From Spirochaetaceae bacterium (GTDB taxonomy: Bacteria > Myxococcota_A > UBA9160 > UBA4427): DNA of 64,000 nucleotides. Shown in pieces: positions 26,329 through 32,517 of the stretch; position 1 is the first letter of the stretch, and every line of letters begins with the position of its first letter. The notes under the pieces were generated by a model. That model made no database searches and was not told the origin of the DNA. It worked only from the letters and a program-made list of their open reading frames with translations. Position numbers and translations under genes: made by a program. The stretch spans positions 310,001 to 374,000 of the forward strand of contig JACKFD010000001.1 in the NCBI GenBank assembly GCA_020632655.1, given 5' to 3'.

Positions 26329-26778
26329 ATGTCCAAGGATTCCGATCCCGCGCGGCGCATGTTGATCGTCGAGGACGACCCGGAACACGCCGCCCTCGCG
26401 CGGGTCGCCGCGTGCTCCGCCGGGTTCGACGTCGACGAGTGCGACACGCTCTTCGACGCGGCGGTCCGCCTCGGACGCTTCCGGTACGACGTGGTCCTGG
26501 TCGATTGGCGCCTGGGGGGAAGACAGTCGGGGCTCGACCTGATGAGCGTCATGCCGCGCTTCCAGCCCGAGGCCCGCTTCATGATCATGACCGCGGCGTC
26601 GGGCGCCGAGCTCGAGGCGGTCGCGGGGCCCGTCCGATGTCCGGTCCTGCAGAAGCCCTTCAGCCCGGCGTCGGGCGGGGCGTTCCTGACGGCAGCCGGC
26701 GGAGCCGCGGGCGACGCGTCGCACCGGGGTCGCGAGGTCGATGCCTCGCGGGAGGTCGCTTCGTGCTGGAGAGCATGA
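26329..26778 (+). CDS. Single-domain response regulator with atypical loop
   Basis: The receiver occupies residues 10-112 of 149: VEDD at 14-17, Asp59 in LVDWRLGGRQSGLD, Lys109 in QKPF. The loop after the phospho-aspartate lacks the standard proline/MDG. After Lys109 the sequence turns into an Ala/Gly-rich, non-helical tail, so the last helix of the fold seems lost or replaced. I checked the other frames and found no better continuation. AAGGAG (26317-26322) is 6 nt upstream of ATG. The stop overlaps the next gene's ATG (ATGA), indicating coupled translation. Confidence 0.85.
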   Translation: MSKDSDPARRMLIVEDDPEHAALARVAACSAGFDVDECDTLFDAAVRLGRFRYDVVLVDWRLGGRQSGLDLMSVMPRFQPEARFMIMTAASGAELEAVAGPVRCPVLQKPFSPASGGAFLTAAGGAAGDASHRGREVDASREVASCWRA

Positions 26779-27227
26779 TGAAGCGGATCGGGCGGGTGCG
26801 GGGCGCCCTCGAGCGGTCGGGCCCATGGCGTCTGCTGGTCGTCGACGACGACGAGGAGCTCGTCCGGATCGTCCGTCGTGCGGCCTCGGTCTTCGCGACC
26901 GACCTCGCGGTCGACGTCGCGCTCACGGCGGAGGAGGCACGCGCCCTGCTCGCGCGCGAGCGATACGACGTCGTGCTGCTGGACCAGGTGCTCGACGGTA
27001 CGAACCGGGGCGTCGACCTGCTGGGTGCGATGCCGCGTCGGCAGCCGGGGGCCGTGGTGGCGATGATGTCGTCGATGGGGCGGCCGGGGCTGGTCGAGCT
27101 CACGCGCCGACACGGGACGATGCCGCTGCTGCCCAAGCCGATCACGGCGACTGCCCTGCGCCACGTGCTGCACGAGGCGCTCGATCCGACCGGTCGCTAC
27201 CCGGGGCACGTGGCACCACTGCGATGA
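26775..27227 (+). CDS. Single-domain response regulator with atypical loop
   Basis: This 150-residue receiver has VDDDE near residue 23, phosphoacceptor Asp70 in VLLDQVLDGTNRGVD, and Lys121 in LPKPI. It shares the QPxAxxxMM(S/T) strand with the regulators at 24346 and 26329, marking the three as paralogues. It begins in an ATGA overlap with the upstream gene; GTG 26763 or ATG 26778 are possible starts. It ends the plus-strand run of the signalling island. There is no output domain. Confidence 0.87.
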   Translation: MMKRIGRVRGALERSGPWRLLVVDDDEELVRIVRRAASVFATDLAVDVALTAEEARALLARERYDVVLLDQVLDGTNRGVDLLGAMPRRQPGAVVAMMSSMGRPGLVELTRRHGTMPLLPKPITATALRHVLHEALDPTGRYPGHVAPLR

Positions 27228-27300
27228 AGGCCACCCGGCGCGTCGCGCCTCCTCGACGACGCGCGAGGGGGCCGGCGGGACCGGGGGCCGGCCGGCGTAT

Positions 27301-27411
27301 CCGCGGGGTTGCTGATGCGTCGGCCGGTCCGCCACGTCCGCGGGGTTGCTGATGCGTCGGCCGGTCCGCCACGTCCGCGGGGTTGCGGATGCGTCGGCCG
27401 GTCCGCCACGT
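27301..27411. repeat. Three tandem 37-bp repeats
   Basis: Units at 27301-27337, 27338-27374 and 27375-27411 are head to tail without spacers. The first two are identical and the third has one change (CTGAT to CGGAT). Each unit begins CCGCGGGGTTG and ends GGTCCGCCACGT. They lie in the 296-bp gap between the last response regulator and the Nudix gene; the rest of the gap shows nothing recognisable. Confidence 0.95.
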
Positions 27412-27523
27412 CCAGGGAAAGGCGTTAGACTCGCGAACGCCGATCCGCCCCGCGGCTCGTCCCCCGAGCCAGCGCGGTCTGCGGCCGACGAGGATCGGAG
27501 TCGCGAGGAGGCGGACCGGGGCG

Positions 27524-28150
27524 ATGGCGAGGACGATCGACGAGGTCGAAGCGCGACTCGCCGCGACGTCGCCCTGGCTCGACACGGGAGAGGCCCGCAT
27601 GCAGGCCGCCGTGTCCCTCGTGCTGCGCGAGCGCGGGAACGATCTCGAGGCGCTCTTCATCCGTCGTGCGGAGTTCGAAGGGGATCCCTGGTCGGGACAC
27701 ATCGCCTTTCCGGGCGGGCGCATCGATCCGGGCGACGCCCACGCCCGCGCCGCCGCCGAGCGGGAGACGGTGGAGGAGGTCGGACTCGACCTCGCACGCG
27801 CCCGTCGAATCGGGCGTCTCTCCGACGTCCTCGGTCACGCCGAGTCGATCCGCGTCTCGGCCTGGGTCTACGCCATCGACGGCGACCCGCCGCTCCAGCC
27901 GAACTACGAGATCCGTGAGGTGTTCTGGTCGCCGCTCCACCATTGCACCGACCCCGAGCGCCAGGCGATGCGGGAGTTCAGCTACCTCGAGCACTCGATG
28001 CCCCTGCCCACGATCCGCCTGCTCGAGGACGCGCGGGCGCCCGTGCTCTGGGGCATCACCTACAAGTTCATGGACGACTTCATGGCCCGCATCGGCCGCC
28101 CGATCCCCTTCATGCCCTGGGAAGAGCACGACCTCCGGCCCGACGCCTGA
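27524..28150 (+). CDS. Nudix hydrolase, CoA-diphosphatase-like
   Basis: This 208-residue Nudix protein carries SGHIAFPGGRIDPGD (about 57-71) and the helix ERETVEEVGLDL (79-90), so the REx2EExG core is intact with Arg80, Glu81, Glu84 and Glu85. The first glutamate of the Nudix box (GX5E) is Asp71. The HIAFPGG segment resembles the motif that precedes the box in CoA pyrophosphatases, which would suit a genome region full of CoA esters; NADH or ADP-sugar substrates are not excluded. AGGAGG lies 12 nt upstream of the ATG. It is the only plus-strand gene downstream of the 37-bp repeats. Confidence 0.85.
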   Translation: MARTIDEVEARLAATSPWLDTGEARMQAAVSLVLRERGNDLEALFIRRAEFEGDPWSGHIAFPGGRIDPGDAHARAAAERETVEEVGLDLARARRIGRLSDVLGHAESIRVSAWVYAIDGDPPLQPNYEIREVFWSPLHHCTDPERQAMREFSYLEHSMPLPTIRLLEDARAPVLWGITYKFMDDFMARIGRPIPFMPWEEHDLRPDA

Positions 28151-28237
28151 TTCGGCCGTGCCCTGCGCGCCCCGGCCGCGCGCCGAGAGAAGCTGGAGTC
28201 GGGACGGCACACGCCCGGGACGCCTGGCACGGCCTCC

Positions 28238-28993
28238 TCAGGCGTTCTTGCGCGTCTCCCGCTCCGCGCGCAACACCGCGCTCTGTCCCTGCTCGTTCTT
28301 CATCGCCTCCGCCATCGAGTGGCTCGCGCCGAAGTGCAGGGCCCGCTTCGCGTGGGCCAGCACGAGCGGGTCGATCTCGGCCATCTCCTTCGCCATGGCG
28401 CGGGTCGCCTCGAGCACGTCCTCCTTCGGCACCGCGCGGTTCACGAGTCCGATTGCCGCGGCCTCCGTGCCGAGGATCTTCTTCGCGGTCAGGACGAGCT
28501 CCTGGGCGCGCGCCATGCCGACGAGCGTCGGCAGCAGATGGGTCGAGCCGAGACCCGGCAGGATGCCGAGGCGGCCGAAGACGAAGCCGAGCTTTGCGTC
28601 CTCGGCGGCGATCCGGACGTCGCAGGGCATCACCATCGTCATCCCGACGCCGACCGCGTGCCCGTTGATCGCCGCGAGGATCGGCTTCGGGTAGTCGCGC
28701 ATCTCGAGGGGCAGCTTGCGCAGGAAGTCCTCCTCGCCGAGCCGCGGTCCCTTCGAGACGTTCCGCCCCTGCTCGTGGGCCTTCAGATGCTCGAGGTCCG
28801 CGCCCGCGCAGAAGGCGCGACCGGCGCCGGTCAGGATCAGCGCGCGGACCGCGTCGTCGCGCTGGACCGACCGGATCACGTGGGTGACCTCCTCGCCCAT
28901 CTCCGTCGTGTAGGCGTTCAGCTTGTCGGGTCGGTTCAGCGTGATCGTCCCGATCCCGTCGGTCACGTCGAAGAGGATGTTCTGGTAGTCCAT
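28238..28993 (-). CDS. Enoyl-CoA hydratase/isomerase family protein
   Basis: This 251-residue crotonase has TLNRPDKLNAY near the N-terminus, the oxyanion-hole segments AGRAFCAGADL and NGHAVGVGMTM, and a C-terminal SMAEAMKNE helix. In place of the first catalytic glutamate it reads LGFVFGRLGILPGLGS, but the second survives in AQELVLT. A single-glutamate crotonase more often acts as an enoyl-CoA isomerase or hydratase-like enzyme of broad function. The gene stands alone on the minus strand, convergent with the Nudix gene (87-bp gap) and 88 bp downstream of the nitroreductase gene. Confidence 0.9.
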   Translation of the reverse strand: MDYQNILFDVTDGIGTITLNRPDKLNAYTTEMGEEVTHVIRSVQRDDAVRALILTGAGRAFCAGADLEHLKAHEQGRNVSKGPRLGEEDFLRKLPLEMRDYPKPILAAINGHAVGVGMTMVMPCDVRIAAEDAKLGFVFGRLGILPGLGSTHLLPTLVGMARAQELVLTAKKILGTEAAAIGLVNRAVPKEDVLEATRAMAKEMAEIDPLVLAHAKRALHFGASHSMAEAMKNEQGQSAVLRAERETRKNA

Positions 28994-29081
28994 GGCGCGG
29001 GATTCCTCGTCTTTCGCTCGTGGGTGCAGGGGTCTACCACATCCGGGCTCGGCGTCGCGACTCGTCCGACGCCGCCGTGGC

Positions 29082-29723
29082 TCATCCCTGCCAGCGGTTC
29101 CAATGCGTGATCGTCTCGGGCGGCGGACGCCGCGCGGGCCGGAAGTCGGTTCCCACCGTCCAGGCGACCGGCAGCATCGCCGTCTGGACCACGTCCGGCG
29201 GCAGACCGAGCACCTCGCGCGCCTCGTCCTCGAAGGCGAGGTGCATCGTCGTGAAGAGGCTCCCGAGGCCCCGGCTCCGCAGCGCGAGCTGGAAGCTCCA
29301 GACCGCCTGGTAGATCGAGCCGTAGTACGTCGTCACCACGACGGAGGGCGCATCCGGCGGGAGTCGACCTTCGAGGCAGGGGACGACCAGGACCGGGACC
29401 TCGCCGATCCGCGAAGCGAAGTCGCGGGCGTGGTCGTAGACCGTCTTCGTCTGGGCGTCGCGCGCGCTCTTCGCGGACTCTTCGAGCAGGGGGATGCCAC
29501 GCGCATAGAGCTCGGCCAGACGCCGCCGCTGGTCGGGCTCGTCGACGACGACCCAGCGCCAGTGCTGGGCGTTCGTGCCGGTCGGCGCCTGCTGCGAGAG
29601 GCGGATGCAGTCGAGCAGGAGCTCGCGTGGGACCGGTCGCGAGAGATCGAGGCGCCGGCGCACGGCGCGGGTGGTGGAGAGGAGGCGATCGATCTCGGCG
29701 AGATCGAAACCGGCTTCGGACAT
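29082..29723 (-). CDS. Nitroreductase family protein
   Basis: The protein of 213 residues has the FMN-binding nitroreductase pattern: RAVRRRLDLSRPVP at the N-terminus, CIRLSQQAPTGTNAQHWRWV (the FMN phosphate loop) and, later, TTMHLAFEDEAREVLGLPPD with a C-terminal VAWTVGTDF. The enzymes use NAD(P)H to reduce nitro groups, quinones or enones; in lipid clusters some act on unsaturated intermediates. MSEAGF at 29723 was chosen as start because GGGAG precedes it by 8 nt; a longer version would read into the tandem repeats at 29756. Confidence 0.9.
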   Translation of the reverse strand: MSEAGFDLAEIDRLLSTTRAVRRRLDLSRPVPRELLLDCIRLSQQAPTGTNAQHWRWVVVDEPDQRRRLAELYARGIPLLEESAKSARDAQTKTVYDHARDFASRIGEVPVLVVPCLEGRLPPDAPSVVVTTYYGSIYQAVWSFQLALRSRGLGSLFTTMHLAFEDEAREVLGLPPDVVQTAMLPVAWTVGTDFRPARRPPPETITHWNRWQG

Positions 29724-29755
29724 GCGCTGGGCTCCCGCGGCTGGGGACGGTGGAC

Positions 29756-29895
29756 CGTCCGGGACGGATCGCATTGGGCTACGCCATCCGCGTCCGGGAC
29801 GGACCGCATTGGGCTACGCCATCAGCGTCCGGGACGGATCGCATTCGGCGACGCCATCGGCGTCCGGGACGCATCGCATTCTCCCACGCCACCCG
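29756..29895. repeat. Four tandem 35-bp repeats with a conserved palindrome
   Basis: Units start at 29756, 29791, 29826 and 29861, each 35 bp, followed by a decayed fifth start (29896-29905). Every unit opens with the 11-bp palindrome CGTCCGGGACG, which is unchanged in all four although the rest of the unit varies, especially in unit 4. They sit between the divergent nitroreductase and PQQ-dehydrogenase genes. A multi-site operator is possible. They are not CRISPR, because there are no spacers. Confidence 0.92.
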
Positions 29896-30011
29896 CGTTC
29901 GGGCCACGTCCATGGCCGCCTGCCGAGGGCGTTCGATGGGGTATCGTCCGGCCCGCGTCCGGCGGGCCCTTCGCCGGGCGTCCTTTCGTCTGCCCGGAGG
30001 ACCTTCGATCC

Positions 30012-32003
30012 GTGTCGTCCATCCTTCTCTCCGCCTCGCGTCTCGTGCTCGCGATCGTGCTGCTCGGCTGGGTCGCGGGCTGTGGTGACCGCGGCAGCCC
30101 GGTCGAGGTCGACTACGGCGGGCCCGTCGCGGACTGGCCCTTCTGGGGGGGCGATCGCGGGGCGCGGCACCACTCGCCGCTGACCCAGATCACGAAGCAG
30201 AACGTGGATCGCCTCGAGGTCGCCTGGACGCATCACAGTGGCGACTACTTCGACGGCTCCGGCTACTCGAAGCGCACGGCCTTCCAGAACACGCCGCTCG
30301 TCGTGAACGACACGCTCTACTACTGCACGCCCTTCATGCGCGTCTTCGCCCTCGACCCGGAGACGGGAGAGGAGCGCTGGAGCTTCGACCCCGAGTTCCG
30401 TTCGCGGCACGGCGAGGGGCCCTATCCGCTCATGTGTCGCGGCGTCTCCTACTGGGAGGACGCGACGGCGAAGGCGGGCGCTGCCTGCGCGCGGCGGATC
30501 TTCTACGGCACGGCCGACTCGGAGCTGATCGCGCTCGACGCGGATACGGGCGTGCCCTGTGAGGGCTTCGGCGAGCAGGGCCGGGTCGCGCTGCGCGAGG
30601 GGATCGGGGAGGCGCCGCCCTGGGAGTACCATCCGACGTCGCCGCCCCAGGTGATCGGGGATCGCGTCGTGCTCGGTGCGCTCGTGGCGGACAACGTGCG
30701 CGTCGATGCGCCGGCGGGTGTCGTGCGTGCCTTCGATGCGCGGACGGGGGAGCGGGTCTGGGCCTGGGATCCCGTGCCGCCGGGTTGGCCCCGCGAGCCC
30801 GATCCCGAGACCGGGCGACGCTTCACGGCGGGCACGCCGAACGTGTGGTCGATCATCACGGCGGACGCCGAGCGCGGACTCGTCTACGTGCCGACGGGCA
30901 ATCCCTCGCCCGATCTCTTCGGCGGTCTGCGCAAGGGCCTCGACTACTACGGCAGCTCGACCGTCGCACTCGATGCGGCCACGGGTGAGGTCGTCTGGCA
31001 CAGGCAGCACGTCCACAAGGACGTCTGGGACTACGACACGCCGAGTCCGCCCACGCTCTTCCAGATCGACGGCGTCGGGGCAGGGGTGCCCGGGCTGCTG
31101 CAGACGACGAAGATGGGGCACGTGTTCCTGCTCGATCGGGAGACGGGTCGTCCCCTCTATCCGATCGAGGAGCGGCCCACGCCCCAGGACGGCGCGCCCG
31201 GCGAGACGCTGTCCCCGACCCAGCCCTTCCCGACGCATCCGAAGCCGCTGCATCCGCTCCATCTCGAGCCCGAGGACGCCTTCGGCTTCACCTTCCTCGA
31301 TCGCGGCAACTGCCGGAAGCAGATGGAGCGCTACCGGTGGGACGGGATCTTCACGCCGCCGACGGTCGAGGGCTCGCTCCAGACGCCGCATACCGGCGGC
31401 GGACCGAATTGGGGTGGCGTCGCCCTCGACGAGTCGCGGGGGCTCATGATCGTGAACCAGAGCCATGCCGCCGTCATCAACGAGCTGATCCCGCGCGAGG
31501 AGGCGGACCGTCTCGATCCGGCGAGCTTCGTCTATCCCGACGAGTTCTATCCGATGCACGGCGCGCCCTACGCGATCCATCGTCGCCTGCTCGCGTCGCA
31601 ATTCGGCGCGCCCTGCAACCCGCCGCCGTGGGGCAGCCTGACCGCCGTCGACCTGCGGAGTGGCGAGGTCGTGTGGACGCGCGCCCTCGGCACGCTGCGG
31701 GAGTCGGCGCCCTTCCCGATCTGGCTCTTCTTCGAGGACTACGGGGCGCCCGCCTTCGGCGGCGGCATCTCGACCGACTCCGGCCTCTACTTCATCGGCG
31801 CCTCCCTCGACAAATACTTCCGCGCCTTCGACGTCGAGACCGGGGAGGAGCTGTGGCGGGATCGTCTGCCGTTCATGGCGAACTCCGTGCCCATGACCTA
31901 CCGCCTCTCGAAGGGCGGCAGGCAGTTCGTCGTCGTCGCATCGGGCGGCAATCCGATCTCGGACATGGGCGACGCGCTGGTGGCCTACGCGCTGCCGGAT
32001 TGA
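30012..32003 (+). CDS. PQQ-dependent (quinoprotein) dehydrogenase lipoprotein
   Basis: This 663-residue exported quinoprotein starts from GTG 30012 with GGAGG 11 nt upstream. A short signal ends in the lipobox WVAGC, so it is anchored to a membrane. The rest is an eight-bladed propeller with repeated tryptophan-docking style motifs such as VFALDPETGEERWSFD, TVALDAATGEVVWHRQ and AFDVETGEELWRD. It opens with WPFWGGDRGARHHSPL, as in membrane glucose-dehydrogenase-type enzymes, and lacks the cytochrome domain of alcohol dehydrogenases. It should oxidise a sugar or alcohol in the periplasm and pass electrons to the respiratory chain. It is preceded by the 35-bp repeat array and followed 60 bp later by a SnoaL-like gene. 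Confidence 0.9.
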   Translation: MSSILLSASRLVLAIVLLGWVAGCGDRGSPVEVDYGGPVADWPFWGGDRGARHHSPLTQITKQNVDRLEVAWTHHSGDYFDGSGYSKRTAFQNTPLVVNDTLYYCTPFMRVFALDPETGEERWSFDPEFRSRHGEGPYPLMCRGVSYWEDATAKAGAACARRIFYGTADSELIALDADTGVPCEGFGEQGRVALREGIGEAPPWEYHPTSPPQVIGDRVVLGALVADNVRVDAPAGVVRAFDARTGERVWAWDPVPPGWPREPDPETGRRFTAGTPNVWSIITADAERGLVYVPTGNPSPDLFGGLRKGLDYYGSSTVALDAATGEVVWHRQHVHKDVWDYDTPSPPTLFQIDGVGAGVPGLLQTTKMGHVFLLDRETGRPLYPIEERPTPQDGAPGETLSPTQPFPTHPKPLHPLHLEPEDAFGFTFLDRGNCRKQMERYRWDGIFTPPTVEGSLQTPHTGGGPNWGGVALDESRGLMIVNQSHAAVINELIPREEADRLDPASFVYPDEFYPMHGAPYAIHRRLLASQFGAPCNPPPWGSLTAVDLRSGEVVWTRALGTLRESAPFPIWLFFEDYGAPAFGGGISTDSGLYFIGASLDKYFRAFDVETGEELWRDRLPFMANSVPMTYRLSKGGRQFVVVASGGNPISDMGDALVAYALPD

Positions 32004-32063
32004 CGCGCCGTGGGCGGTCGACCCGGAGCGTGACGATCGGTCCGAGTCGGGGAGGGGACCAGG

Positions 32064-32501
32064 ATGGGAACGGACATCGAGGCTCGACTGCGACGGCTCG
32101 AGGACCTGCAGGCGATCCAGCAGCTCTTCGTCGACTACGGCCAGCACCTCGATGCCGGCGACGTGGACGCCTATGCGGCGCTCTTCACGGAGGACGGCGA
32201 GCTCAAGCTCGGACCCCTCGGCAAGGCGAAGGGGCGCGAGCAGATCAAGGCCGTGATGGCCCGCTCGATCGAGGGGCTCGTCGGCTCGAGCTTCCACATC
32301 GTCAGCAGTCCGACGATCCGGCTCGAGGGCGACCATGCTTCCTCCGAGGTCATGTGGACGGTCGTGCAACGGGGTGCGGACGGGAAGCCCGTGCTGCCCA
32401 TGATCGGTCGACATCGCGACGAGCTCGTGCGGGACGCGGACGGAAGCTGGCGCTTCCGCGTCCGTCGCGGCTTCGTCGACATCCCGTCGAAGCTCGGCTG
32501 A
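32064..32501 (+). CDS. SnoaL-like / NTF2-fold protein
   Basis: The 145-residue protein has the SnoaL-like pattern: an N-terminal helix DLQAIQQLFVDYGQHLDAGD, the strand YAALFTEDGELKLGPLGKAKG, a central helix and strands ending WRFRVRRGFVDI. Such small cone-shaped folds include polyketide cyclases, dehydratases, steroid isomerases and non-catalytic proteins. The Tyr and Asp of the first helix are typical of the aromatic-dioxygenase-like SnoaL subgroup. It lies 60 bp after the PQQ dehydrogenase and is probably in its transcript. The reaction is unknown. Confidence 0.85.
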   Translation: MGTDIEARLRRLEDLQAIQQLFVDYGQHLDAGDVDAYAALFTEDGELKLGPLGKAKGREQIKAVMARSIEGLVGSSFHIVSSPTIRLEGDHASSEVMWTVVQRGADGKPVLPMIGRHRDELVRDADGSWRFRVRRGFVDIPSKLG

Positions 32502-32517
32502 GGATGCATCGCGCACG

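Noticed and set aside
26640..26778. Frameshift at the end of the response regulator at 26329
   Set aside because: Its tail looks unlike a receiver, but neither alternative frame restores the last helix, and the ATGA overlap with the next gene argues for the annotated end.
27301..29895. CRISPR arrays at the 37-bp and 35-bp repeats
   Set aside because: Repeats are contiguous with no unique spacers, and no cas gene is present.
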